Shown here: piece by piece, positions 23,201 to 30,540 of the stretch
How positions within the stretch are numbered: the first letter of the stretch is position 1
Layout: each line of letters begins with the position of its first letter
Source: a virus
Length of the DNA stretch: 39,011 bases
Virus record (IMG/VR): IMGVR_UViG_3300021197_001495
Location: 1-39,011 of that record
Strand: one strand, 5' to 3'
The notes under the pieces: generated by a model
Database searches by the model: none
The model's input: the letters and a program-made list of their open reading frames with translations, nothing else
Told to the model about the DNA's origin: nothing
Made by a program: the position numbers and the translations under genes

Positions 23201-25871
23201 TAGTCCATGTGAATGTGAGCAAGTGTCTGGCTCGCAAGGTACGTACCCCACTGAAATGGCGTGTAAAAATGACATTAACTCTTGTTGTGGTTCTAATGAA
23301 ACTTGGTGTTGTACTGACAATGGCTGTATAGACCCAGGTGATGGAAGCGGTGGTTTTGCAACTTTATGCGATTGTGTTGCTAACTGTTGTGAAGACGGTT
23401 ACACGTATTTATATAACTGTATGGGAGTACAACCAGTTCCAGTAGCACCTTATGTATACGGGTGTATGGATGATGGTATTACAACGGATCCATTTATAAC
23501 TCAAGATAGACCCTCTGGATGGGTTGGATCCGCGACAACTTATTCTTCGCAAGCTAACGTTCCAAACTGTGATTGCGAATACAGAAGTAGCATAGCTACG
23601 TACGATTGTCACCACGGAAACTGTGTGGGAGCTATAGGTGGAACAGGTATGTATGCTACATATCAAGATTGTCTTGACAACTGTATTTCCGTTCGTGGAG
23701 AAAACACATACGATTGTGTTAACGGGAACTGTGTAGGAAACGCATATGGAACGGGGCAGTATGCTACATACCAAGACTGTAATGACAATTGCGGTATTTA
23801 TAAACCACCTACATACGACTGCGTAAATGGAAATTGTGTTGGAAGCGCGTGGGGAACAGGACAGTATACTACATACCAAGATTGCCTTGATAATTGTGTA
23901 GATGATAGCAACGAATATACGTCTTCATATAGTTGTAGTACTTATTCTGGAGTGTACACTGGTTTCCCACAGCAATATATTCAACCTTACACTTGTTATG
24001 AAAATTTAAATCAATCTACCAATCAACCTGTTCCATATGGAACTCCTGGAGCTGGTATTTATCCTACTATGTTAGATTGTATAAATGACACTAATAACTC
24101 TTGTAGCAACGTTAACGTCGGAGAGGATCCTTGTGAAAATCAAAACATGATGTTAGAATCTATTGTGGTTGAACCGACACCTTCAGGTCCAAGTAACAAT
24201 CCTTGTGAATCAACGTTAAGTGATGGTTCTGTACAAGTAATGGTTACTAATCAATTTTCAACAGCAACCACGCCGTTTACTAGTTGGACTTATGAGCTTT
24301 ATGATGCTATCATCTCACCAACAAGCGCACCAAGTATTGGTAATCTTATATACTCTGATCCAACAGTATATTCTGTTGGTGCATATTCTAACGCTTACGT
24401 TGGGTTAACAACAACACAAGCTGGCACAACTGCTTATGGTATTTATTATGTTGTTATAACGGATGAAAACGGATGTGAATACGGACCTTTTACAATAACA
24501 GTTAATTGTGTTCAAGAGCAGTGTGTAGGATTTGGAACTGATCCAGGTTGGGATTGGAGTTGTTGTGGTAAATGTGGCCCAGGGAATACTGGTTCAATCC
24601 CTGGAAGTCCTTGTTATGATTTTTGTCAAGAATGGTGGAGCGAAAACTCTTGGGAAAATTGCTGCGAGGACTATGACGAAGGTCCTTGTGATGATTATCC
24701 TGGTGATTTAGTTTATGACGCAGCGGGACAAACGTGCTGTGGTAAATGTGATCAATGGATAGCTGGTGACCCACTTCATCCTTGTCACAATTTCTGTGTA
24801 GAATGGGGAGATTGTTGTGACGGTGATGATGATGGCGATGATAATGGTGTAGTTTCCTACGACTGTCTTCAAGGGAACTGCGTTGGAAGTGCTGATGGAA
24901 CAGGGCAATACTCTACATATCAAGATTGTGTAGATAATTGTGTTGGTGTTGATTGTGAGCCAAACTGCGATTTAGCCCTAGCAATTCCTTATGGATTAGG
25001 TGTTGGTACTTATCTTCCCGGAGCTATGGTAGAATACAATGGTAGTTTCTACTTAATGTCATCTAGTGGGTTAAACGGAACACCAGGCGACCCATTGAAT
25101 GGCTGGGAGTTATGCTGCTCTTTAACTGGTACTTACCCTGGCAATGACGCTTACGAGTGTGATTTCCCGCTTGGTACAAACTTAAGCGCATACACTCCAA
25201 TGATAAGTGGTATAGGTTTTGGTGATGAGTTTTGTTGTGATTGGGAAGCGGTTGTTTTCCAACAAGTAAATCCTTCTTGTCCTGGGTCATATGACGGAGT
25301 GGTAGAGGCGTTTCTTCCATACGGGCCTCAGTTTGGTACTACAGCTTTTTCTGTACTTGCAAACCTAGCTTTCCAACAAGGGACTTTAACTCCTTCTCCT
25401 TATATAGTTTGGTACAACACTAACGGTGACCCAATAGGAAATGGGGCAAGTACAACTTATCCTAGCTCTAGTGACACGCTTACTGGTATGCCAGCGGGTA
25501 CTTATACAGCTGAAGTTTGGAATTGTGATAGCGGTGACGTACAGCAAGGTACACAATGGAATGCTCCTTATTATGGTTGTTCTCAACCTGGTTGTAGCTA
25601 CACCGTGACAGTCACACTGGTAGATCCTGATCCAATGAGTGTTGTTGGTACCGTTACAGATGCAACTCCAAATGTCTCTACGGGGGTTGGTAATTCAGAT
25701 GGATCAATAAGTTTAAGTGTTTCTGGCGGAGTTGCTCCTTATACCTACGCTTGGAGTAATGGTGCTTCAACTCAAACCGCAAGTGGTTTGTCATTAGGGC
25801 CATACAATGTGACGGTTACTGACGCTGGTGGTTGCACTGCGACTGGAGCTTGGTTTGTTTTAGTAAACTAA
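17202..25871 (+). CDS. Giant tail / receptor-binding protein with Cys-rich and SprB-like C-terminus
   Basis: 2889 residues. The N-terminus, QGGKMNKDLDERLVPSGEY at about 9-27, is a hallmark I associate with tail hub or nozzle proteins of marine podoviruses; residues about 1650-1790 (IQKLHARDSDLVAF, DYGISLNPESFA, SRGAVLRLSQDG) read like beta-propeller blades of the same family. From about residue 1985 the character changes: over 600 residues are crowded with Cys. Four near-identical repeats of the form YDC-x2-GNCVG-x-GTG-Y-TYQDC-x-DNC start at residues 2134, 2170, 2205 and 2553, with weaker relatives earlier; two CCGKC modules start at 2454 and 2512. Residues about 2592-2641 resemble a CBM5/12 carbohydrate-binding domain, and about 2807-2889 resemble a SprB repeat (GGVAPYTYAWSNG, GPYNVTVTDAGGC). 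It probably forms tail hub plus adhesin. Confidence 0.85.
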   Translation: MPEMKNNFQGGKMNKDLDERLVPSGEYRDALNVEIATTSSSDLGTLRTLKGNLLLGGSWQGTNGVPESGTCVGSISDDKNDKLYFMIAGEDTDFIIEYDYGTQLFFPVCVDNHTANAHRALNFNKDFLITGVNIIEDLLFWTDNNSEPKRINITRGKAFGATLSAANYYTTHTSLMVKDVSTGAAPNTFVNSGKLIEEEHLTVIRKGPPAAPVLEMLDTLSTDDWDGDGDLGGVELRREVASLSGSWLDVNTGDFVSTLVISMSPDPDGDTGYQAGTDFSAGDILNVYQFDDRTVKVRVKVISGGSIGYTCEILSGNKDITSADKLIAELEQRDALFQFKFPRFACRYKYEDGEYSAFSPFTEPAFLPGPFNYVPKEGYNLGMLNNLRKLAIKDFVHDRQIPDDVTAIDILYKESNSTNIYSVKTIKKREYNSSVWNEWNALSSDTSWNPALNNFNNTKARVMGYMPITTEMIHAVLPANQLLRPWDNVPRKALAQEVIGNRLVYGNYLQNYNLQNSINSNIKVDLQAGVLSTSVGDVAPEEIHAGLKRHLDYYPAKSLKSLRTYQVGVVYLDQYGRETPVFSEDKRGANYGATTSEASVYIDKDRAPKRNALQVTMKNNPPSWATHMKFFVKETSNEYYNLSMDRWYDAEDGNIWLSFPSADRNKVDEETFIILKKEHDNNTPIDDPARYKIIAIENEAPRFIKLQNISMGAVVDGNFDADGTGGAHFQLGPNSNGFPGEQGSGLHSFQVNVHKDAFELAGWKESLINQDISQCFFRITSAGTGTSNYYRVKQVTWDGGDGTYAIKSGKQFGGDMAFTSVDGTYLNRNPNCELQIMKKIPEDRAEFEGRFFVKVLKDHTLIERLGISSTVQDNLVVTASMKVQYINPTGIQAPGGWDGYGTSAKKISIDSKTGSHSFRPPGYSSGHGDKFWKMAGDDENTNSTSASSGWFIDKVEAFRPFKGQVRQFVSNKDNNVKFTNETSCHGTFSDCLFSSSYNNPLPRLLQAIGLDTYNHGNSTNYLGMGIKGPGRSSDFMRPKHNVSRSLGIDTSINLVHLSYAGLNTGTGGGAYSGAGDGYSNDDWDFKQGNKHAEDLSFIDKIKAPGTLWRWREDPDKVLYRTVVGTAVNQNSEYTAAYMGREKLDRDGNAGVFVYNYASFNDYFIKEHHQHTGCGCFGCGAYSWTHGFVDFASRGIGNTNFGSCSGQEIPDLLRVSFNATAAGHWHSGASDWETGGPFYVGGYWDSHKKFPMGIWNWKNCYNRRRRFAIFVEVVEDPTAQIGSYGPHKYLPTNDPNLPPHFDHHANPITTFPAGHAMEGGPILTPAPGIRPDGMYSGHNDHPNGPYLFDKGDGNGAVNIDQIPQYKRWDANYTTNGAAPRESGVPGSVTFEVVEHFEEDSEKFTSTNPAIWETEPKEDVGLDIYHEVGQIYPIELNDKTIEQFVGPVHVDITRNSYVQCWDPPYAPGSGAGTISLMAGGIRDVRVLAAKDNYVRLGVDTSTASELALDSNNALHTTPTVGSYLMFHRADGSRTEAHVGPNTYNVAGSGTWYELVGISGETGVHNKQIVLPWFNCYSFGNGVESDRIRDDFNQVTIDNGPKASTTLEEPYLEERRSNGFIWSGLYNSTSGVNDLNQFIQAEAITKDTNPSYGSIQKLHARDSDLVAFCEDRVLKVLANKDALFNANGNTNLVSTNRVLGNIKPFSGDYGISLNPESFASDSHRAYFADSSRGAVLRLSQDGITAISSVGMHAFFAGTLARTGDYNIIGSFDDNKAEYNMTLESITYEPSYLLPLGVTQTSPCGGGTVVSTGVGSTTVEERASYNTLSYSEKSKGWVSFKSWNHENGISLNNSYYTFKNGNMYRHHVNETHNNFYGNQFDSYVDVLFNKAPGVIKSYSTFNYEGSQARITPGVNNSPDYYDDLPKTGWYIGSAVSNAQELGELEFWDKEDKWFSQIKGVTTEWLNDGTAGNIDPREFSFQGIGDSISVTCPDCPPTTSWNCVGSPCECEQVSGSQGTYPTEMACKNDINSCCGSNETWCCTDNGCIDPGDGSGGFATLCDCVANCCEDGYTYLYNCMGVQPVPVAPYVYGCMDDGITTDPFITQDRPSGWVGSATTYSSQANVPNCDCEYRSSIATYDCHHGNCVGAIGGTGMYATYQDCLDNCISVRGENTYDCVNGNCVGNAYGTGQYATYQDCNDNCGIYKPPTYDCVNGNCVGSAWGTGQYTTYQDCLDNCVDDSNEYTSSYSCSTYSGVYTGFPQQYIQPYTCYENLNQSTNQPVPYGTPGAGIYPTMLDCINDTNNSCSNVNVGEDPCENQNMMLESIVVEPTPSGPSNNPCESTLSDGSVQVMVTNQFSTATTPFTSWTYELYDAIISPTSAPSIGNLIYSDPTVYSVGAYSNAYVGLTTTQAGTTAYGIYYVVITDENGCEYGPFTITVNCVQEQCVGFGTDPGWDWSCCGKCGPGNTGSIPGSPCYDFCQEWWSENSWENCCEDYDEGPCDDYPGDLVYDAAGQTCCGKCDQWIAGDPLHPCHNFCVEWGDCCDGDDDGDDNGVVSYDCLQGNCVGSADGTGQYSTYQDCVDNCVGVDCEPNCDLALAIPYGLGVGTYLPGAMVEYNGSFYLMSSSGLNGTPGDPLNGWELCCSLTGTYPGNDAYECDFPLGTNLSAYTPMISGIGFGDEFCCDWEAVVFQQVNPSCPGSYDGVVEAFLPYGPQFGTTAFSVLANLAFQQGTLTPSPYIVWYNTNGDPIGNGASTTYPSSSDTLTGMPAGTYTAEVWNCDSGDVQQGTQWNAPYYGCSQPGCSYTVTVTLVDPDPMSVVGTVTDATPNVSTGVGNSDGSISLSVSGGVAPYTYAWSNGASTQTASGLSLGPYNVTVTDAGGCTATGAWFVLVN
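23598..23897 (+). repeat. Three Cys-rich repeats in the giant tail gene
   Basis: Units at 23598-23684, 23706-23792 and 23811-23897 encode 29 residues each, spaced 36 and 35 codons apart, with conserved YDC, GNCVG, GTG and TYQDC...DNC. Synonymous differences between units show they are not a very recent copy event, while protein identity stays high. Confidence 0.9.
24561..24818 (+). repeat. Two CCGKC modules in the giant tail gene
   Basis: Each module begins CCGKC, then a Gly/Pro spacer, PC-x2-FC-x-EW and a closing CC. Starts are at residues 2454 and 2512. They interrupt the Cys-rich repeat array between its third and fourth close copies. Confidence 0.85.
24855..24941 (+). repeat. Fourth close copy of the Cys-rich repeat
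   Basis: Same 29-residue pattern as the three units at 23598-23897 but about 350 residues away, beyond a SprB-like domain and the CCGKC pair. It lies just before the carbohydrate-binding-like segment. Confidence 0.9.
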
Positions 25872-25885
25872 TAAATAAATAATAA

Positions 25886-28330
25886 ATGGCTGAATATAGG
25901 CAAGTAAAAAGGAAATATACAAGTGTAGTAACAAAACCAACTCCATCAAGGTCAGACCCATCTACAGAGGCTGTTCAAAGTGGTCCTCGTGGTCCAGCAA
26001 CATCTGGTTTTAGCGAAGGAATGTCTGATGAACCATTAAGTGGTTATGGAGAGAGTGTTATTAGTGGTTCATCACAGGGTGTGGTGGTTTCGCAGGACGA
26101 TTGGATTACTGACGATCATGGTCACGATCACGGCGATGGAGTGTATGGGGGTTTAAAAGAAACGCCTACTAATGTTGAGTTGTTTTACAACACGATGTCT
26201 TGTCCTTGTGATACAAAGGTAGTTGGGTTAGGCACTGGTCTTGTTGGTTGTGAAAGAAATAATTTTGGTGTTATTGATATCATTAATCCTATATCGGTGT
26301 ATAATCATAAGATTAACAGTTTAGCGCCTAAGATAAACGACAAATGGAGGTGTGTTGGCGTTAAGTGTAAAAAAGGTGACTTTAAGTGGGATACTTTACA
26401 TGTGGTAAGTGTTATTGAAAGCACTACCAACTATAATAATAGCTCTTTACTTAACTCGATAACATCAACATCAAATTGTTATATTCCAAAATCTGATAAT
26501 TACACTGTAAACAACGAGCGTGTTTGGACAGAAGATCTTTTAAGAGAGTATTCTGACTTGATGACAGCGGCTGGTATTCCAAATCCAGGACATAGTGGTT
26601 TTAACATTCAAGAAAATTTAGGTCACATCAATGGCAATCCAATTTTTGAAACCTCAGATCAAGCGTGGTGGTACAATAAAACCGCAAGATTATCACCTGA
26701 TCCAAATAGCATTATACATTATAGTGGCAACGGTATAACTGGTTTTGTTGCGGGTAATTTAACTGGTGAAGAAAAACTTATAAAATCTTTTGTGTTAAAT
26801 AAAAAAGATTTACTAAAAAATATTATAGGTGACTTTGAAACCATGAACAAAAATTCCTCCGCGGCTTACAACTCCACTATAGACTCTAATGGAGGGTTTT
26901 TAAATGTTGAAATAAAAGGTATTAACAAACCTACATTTACATTGAAAATAGAAGATAGCTCCAATTGTAGTGTTGTAAAAGAAAAAATAAAAAATATTAC
27001 TAATAACAACTATAATATTAAAGTAGAAATACCAGCCTTGGCGTTAGGTAAAGTTAGCGAAACATACACTGTTGAGTTGTCTTTAGCAGGGGACACTAAA
27101 TTTGACTTAATAGACGGAGTTCCTACGGTTGGAATAGTAAAAACAAAGATTTATCAGTATAAAAGACCAACATTTACTATCGCAAATACCGCTTCAACCA
27201 TAACAGACGCAGCTACAACATCAAACACAACAGCTTTTAGTGGTAATGTTATGTCAGAGGTTTCTTCACCAAAAACATTTACTCCAGAAACACACGTAAC
27301 AACTATAACTAGATCAAGTGGGACTAGAAATTATTACATTAAACAACTTCCTAAATTTGAAGATTTAATAACCAAGGGCAATATAATAAGAAAAACCATT
27401 GTGGAAAACAATGGTAAAGAATTATTGATTGCGCCAAACCCAGAAACGTTAGATGGAACACTAACTGTACCATTGTATGATGGTGACGTTGCCGTAGGCA
27501 TGAGTATGGAAGGAAAAATAGTTAAAACAAAAGAAGTAAGGGCTGTTATAGATATAGATAAAAATGATGACCCTTGTTATGATTGTGATGAAGATATCTA
27601 TACTAATAAATTTGAAATAATAAACAGTCCTAATGATATTTTTGAAAATATGGTTGTTACTGGCGTGGACGTTGATGGAAATAGTTTTACTACTGTTTTA
27701 GAGTCTATAGACGCTACGGTAGAAGGTTTCTCCTGCATAACACTAGCAAATAAATATATTTTAAAGAAAAGCACGATTTTAACTTTCACTTACGAAATAA
27801 AAACCGAGGTCACAGACGTTGTAGACAATGGGCAGGGACAGGTAATTAGACTTAGCAGTGGCGTTTTGTTGCCCGCTAAAACCGATATCACTTTTGAAAA
27901 TGGAGATACATCTTACATTGAAGGAACTATTAAACACACTATTAGTGGTAGAGAAGAAATAACCATAACAACAACTATAGACGAAGTGAAGTTTGGAAGA
28001 GAAGACGTAACGTTTACTTTAAATGTAGATGATTTTGTAACCGACACACCAATAGTTAAAGATATAAACTTAGTCATTGGTAAGGACACCCCAAGATCTA
28101 TTAACTTTGCCGAGAACAGCGGTGGATACACTGACGCCTTAACAGTTACTGTAGTAAATGGTCCTAAAAATGGAGGTTTATCAGATAAACGTCCTGGTGG
28201 ATCACTATACCAATCCACTTTAATTTATGTCCCAAACCCTAGTTTTACTGGAAAAGACCAAATAGAGTTTACTATAGGGGATGGTGTCGTAACTAGTGAG
28301 TCAAAAACAGCTTTTATAACAATAAAATAA
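25886..28330 (+). CDS. Putative tail fibre or tail-associated protein with C-terminal Ig-like domain
   Basis: 814 residues, 14 bases after the giant tail gene. The N-terminal 100 residues are Ser/Gly/Pro-rich and end in a His/Asp cluster (DDHGHDHGDG) that could bind metal. CPC at about 108 and CYDCDED near 570 are Cys features reminiscent of the neighbour protein. The body is Asn/Thr-rich and strand-rich. The C-terminal 90 residues (VNGPKNGGLSD, LIYVPNPSFTGKDQIEFTI) match the cadherin-like/Big_9 type of Ig domain common in bacterial adhesins. No enzymatic motif. Likely a fibre or baseplate-like partner of the 2889-residue protein; which end attaches to the virion is unknown. Confidence 0.7.
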   Translation: MAEYRQVKRKYTSVVTKPTPSRSDPSTEAVQSGPRGPATSGFSEGMSDEPLSGYGESVISGSSQGVVVSQDDWITDDHGHDHGDGVYGGLKETPTNVELFYNTMSCPCDTKVVGLGTGLVGCERNNFGVIDIINPISVYNHKINSLAPKINDKWRCVGVKCKKGDFKWDTLHVVSVIESTTNYNNSSLLNSITSTSNCYIPKSDNYTVNNERVWTEDLLREYSDLMTAAGIPNPGHSGFNIQENLGHINGNPIFETSDQAWWYNKTARLSPDPNSIIHYSGNGITGFVAGNLTGEEKLIKSFVLNKKDLLKNIIGDFETMNKNSSAAYNSTIDSNGGFLNVEIKGINKPTFTLKIEDSSNCSVVKEKIKNITNNNYNIKVEIPALALGKVSETYTVELSLAGDTKFDLIDGVPTVGIVKTKIYQYKRPTFTIANTASTITDAATTSNTTAFSGNVMSEVSSPKTFTPETHVTTITRSSGTRNYYIKQLPKFEDLITKGNIIRKTIVENNGKELLIAPNPETLDGTLTVPLYDGDVAVGMSMEGKIVKTKEVRAVIDIDKNDDPCYDCDEDIYTNKFEIINSPNDIFENMVVTGVDVDGNSFTTVLESIDATVEGFSCITLANKYILKKSTILTFTYEIKTEVTDVVDNGQGQVIRLSSGVLLPAKTDITFENGDTSYIEGTIKHTISGREEITITTTIDEVKFGREDVTFTLNVDDFVTDTPIVKDINLVIGKDTPRSINFAENSGGYTDALTVTVVNGPKNGGLSDKRPGGSLYQSTLIYVPNPSFTGKDQIEFTIGDGVVTSESKTAFITIK

Positions 28331-28336
28331 TAACAA

Positions 28337-28744
28337 ATGCCAAATGTAACTTTAAGTTTTAATCACGATATAAATGCGTCTGTTCAAGTTGGAGATATTG
28401 CCTACTACACGTTTACGCCTCCTTTTCCAGGTCAAACACCTGGAACTAACGGAAACTGGGCAGCAGCAACAACTCCACACGAAACTAACACTAGGGAAAG
28501 CGTTAGAATGATTGGGCCAATAATATCTATAACGCAAACAACAATAACTTGTAACATGCCAAGTAGTCTAGCTGCTCAATACGGTCCACCAGAAGACAAC
28601 GATTTTATCATGTTTAGTAAAGACAACAAAGTTAATTTAAGTAGTTTGTTAGGTTATTACTGTTTAACTCAATTTAGAAATAATTCTACTGAAAAATCAG
28701 AATTGTTTACAGTTGCTGCTGATTTTATAGAAAGTAGTAAATAA
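28337..28744 (+). CDS. Small tail-region protein
   Basis: 135 residues, six bases after the gene upstream. The N-terminal half carries VGDIAYYTFTPPFPGQTPGTN and a strand RMIGPIISITQTTITC; the C-terminal half has DNDFIMFSKDNKVNLSSLLGYY, a pattern I recall in small proteins beside giant tail genes of marine phages. No signal peptide, membrane helix or enzyme motif. Probably a beta-barrel accessory piece of the tail or an assembly chaperone for the fibre proteins. Confidence 0.6.
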   Translation: MPNVTLSFNHDINASVQVGDIAYYTFTPPFPGQTPGTNGNWAAATTPHETNTRESVRMIGPIISITQTTITCNMPSSLAAQYGPPEDNDFIMFSKDNKVNLSSLLGYYCLTQFRNNSTEKSELFTVAADFIESSK

Positions 28745-28785
28745 TTCATAAAAAATGTAACTATAATTATACAAAACAACACATT

Positions 28786-29463
28786 ATGTCAAAAAATATA
28801 AAACACAGTCCTGTAAAATTTATTGGTGGAGCTATACAAGCTCTAGGAGCTTACGATTGGGGAGGTAAAAGAAAGAAAGGAATAGCGGAAGCACAGGGAG
28901 AATATGATAAAATGAAAGAGCAATTCATGGGGTTAGATACTAGTAATCTATACGGTGATGTGTCTAATCCATACGCAAACATGCAAAACACAATGGAGGA
29001 TTTAACAGTCAACCAGCAGCAAGCGCAGTTCCAAGCACAACAAGGTGCTCAGACAAGAGCTAATGTTATGGGTCAAATGAGAGGTGCTGCCGGTGGATCT
29101 GGTGTTGCTGGTCTAGCTCAAGCAATGGCTAATCAAGGTCAACAAGCAGCACAACAAGCTTCGGCTTCTATTGGCCAACAAGAAGCGGCTAATCAAAAAG
29201 CTGCAGCACAACAAGCTGGTCAATTACAAACAATGGAAAGACAAGGTGATTGGAAAGCTGATATGACAAGAAGATCAGGTGCTGAACAATCAAGAGAATT
29301 GGAAAAAGATAAAGTAAACACGCTATTCACTATGTCTGCTAATCAGCTCGGTACTCGTAAGCAAGCACATCAACAAGCTCAAGACGCAATGTGGAGTGGT
29401 ATTGGTAGTGCACTTAGCCCAACCGGGGGACTTGAAGATAAACTAAAAAGCGTTATAACATAA
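28786..29463 (+). CDS. Gln/Ala-rich internal virion (ejection-like) protein
   Basis: 225 residues. N-terminal KHSPVKFIGGAIQALGAYDWG has a hydrophobic, Gly-rich patch; residues about 75-190 are dominated by Gln and Ala with few prolines, predicted as long amphipathic helices (NQQQAQFQAQQGAQ, GQQAAQQASASIGQQ). This composition resembles internal core or ejected proteins of podoviruses such as T7 gp14, though no sequence match is claimed. It precedes two further probable internal proteins. The N-terminal HSPVK vaguely recalls the KSSPAK motif of the small proteins at 2851 and 3620. A 41-base A/T-rich gap sits upstream. Confidence 0.65.
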   Translation: MSKNIKHSPVKFIGGAIQALGAYDWGGKRKKGIAEAQGEYDKMKEQFMGLDTSNLYGDVSNPYANMQNTMEDLTVNQQQAQFQAQQGAQTRANVMGQMRGAAGGSGVAGLAQAMANQGQQAAQQASASIGQQEAANQKAAAQQAGQLQTMERQGDWKADMTRRSGAEQSRELEKDKVNTLFTMSANQLGTRKQAHQQAQDAMWSGIGSALSPTGGLEDKLKSVIT

Positions 29464-29469
29464 ATAACT

Positions 29470-30534
29470 ATGGCGAAAAAACAAAAAAAGAAAGAAAGAG
29501 TTTTTGATGGAGGTCAAATGAGGACTGTAGACGTTGTTGATCAAAAGACAAACAACGGATATGAGTTTATAAAAAACATGGACATAGAAGAGGTGAGCGC
29601 TCCTAATTATATACCTGGGCACATACAAACAGTTGTAAATCCATGGGTAAGAAAAAAACGAGCAGAGTTTGATGTTTTTACAGAAGCAATGGAAACCTTA
29701 GACAAAGGCAGCGATGAATACATGGCGGCTAGCAAAGGTAGAGAGAGTATAGCTACTTCTTTTGGCGCGTTAAGAAAACAACTTGACAAACACAATGCGG
29801 GCTCTATTAAAATGAAAGATGCTTTAGGTGCACTAAGCCAAGGAACACAAGATTCTAGCTTGCTTGTCAACATGATGGTTTATGGTGGTCAATCAGATGG
29901 TGTTCATGTTGATGATGGCGGTAAGCTAAGTTTTGGTAGTGCTAAGCCTTCAGTGCAAGGTGCTTATAAAAGTGATGTCCAAGAACAAGACGCTTATAAT
30001 AGTGATGTCCAAGAACAAGACGATATGGATATATTTCATTTAGATGACGTAGGCGATCCGGTAGAAGGTGGTTCTTCTATAATAATTGAGCCTTATGAGA
30101 GTAAAGCTTATGTTTGGGGTTTAGCAGAAGAAACTAACAGAAAGAAAGAACAAGGAGATGAGTTTGATGAGGAGTGGGTGGCAAAGCGAATTGCATATGA
30201 GTTAACAGAAAGAGGTGACAAAAATACTATAGGTATGGCTTTTGCGGATTTAGCTGGAGACAATAAATCAAAATCTTTTGCTGATCAATGGAAAGATGGG
30301 TTGGCTGATCCTTATTTTTACATAAACCCAGAAACCGGACAACCACTTCCACCTGGGGATAATTCCTGGATGAAAGACCCAGCTAACTATGCTGTTTTGC
30401 AAAAATACTTAGCAAAATATATAACAAACATAATGAGAGATGTTCACGGCCCAACTATCAATGAAGATACAGGACAAGTGAAGAAAACCCAAGCACAGAT
30501 CGCTCAAGACATCGTAAAAAAATATAGTAAATAA
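29470..30534 (+). CDS. Putative internal virion protein with a fresh 10-codon duplication
   Basis: 354 residues, acidic and mostly helical. The N-terminus is Lys-rich (MAKKQKKKERVFDGGQM), then helical segments such as RKKRAEFDVFTEAMETLDKG. Residues 165-184 are two copies of AY(K/N)SDVQEQD arising from a 30-base tandem duplication. After an acidic stretch come VAKRIAYELTERGDKN and a compact NPETGQPLPPGDNSW loop. It ends six bases before the giant frame at 30541. No family recognised. Position between the Gln/Ala-rich protein and the giant multidomain protein suggests a component of the ejected core or a partner of the giant protein. Confidence 0.65.
   Translation: MAKKQKKKERVFDGGQMRTVDVVDQKTNNGYEFIKNMDIEEVSAPNYIPGHIQTVVNPWVRKKRAEFDVFTEAMETLDKGSDEYMAASKGRESIATSFGALRKQLDKHNAGSIKMKDALGALSQGTQDSSLLVNMMVYGGQSDGVHVDDGGKLSFGSAKPSVQGAYKSDVQEQDAYNSDVQEQDDMDIFHLDDVGDPVEGGSSIIIEPYESKAYVWGLAEETNRKKEQGDEFDEEWVAKRIAYELTERGDKNTIGMAFADLAGDNKSKSFADQWKDGLADPYFYINPETGQPLPPGDNSWMKDPANYAVLQKYLAKYITNIMRDVHGPTINEDTGQVKKTQAQIAQDIVKKYSK
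29962..30021 (+). repeat. 30-base tandem duplication
   Basis: Units 29962-29991 and 29992-30021 differ only at position 9 of the unit (A versus T), giving Lys in the first copy and Asn in the second. The near identity at the DNA level shows a recent in-frame duplication. Confidence 0.95.
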
Positions 30535-30540
30535 AATTAT

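Noticed and set aside
23409-23879. Long minus-strand open frame of 156 codons opposite the Cys-rich repeats
   Set aside because: It is the mirror of a repetitive plus-strand coding region, with a Ser/Ile/Val/Cys-heavy product, no leader and opposite orientation to every other gene.
28762-28767. TATAAT hexamer in the gap before the gene at 28786
   Set aside because: No matching -35 element at the right distance, and Bacteroidota promoters use a different -7 sequence (TAxxTTTG), which is absent. In A/T-rich DNA this hexamer is expected by chance.
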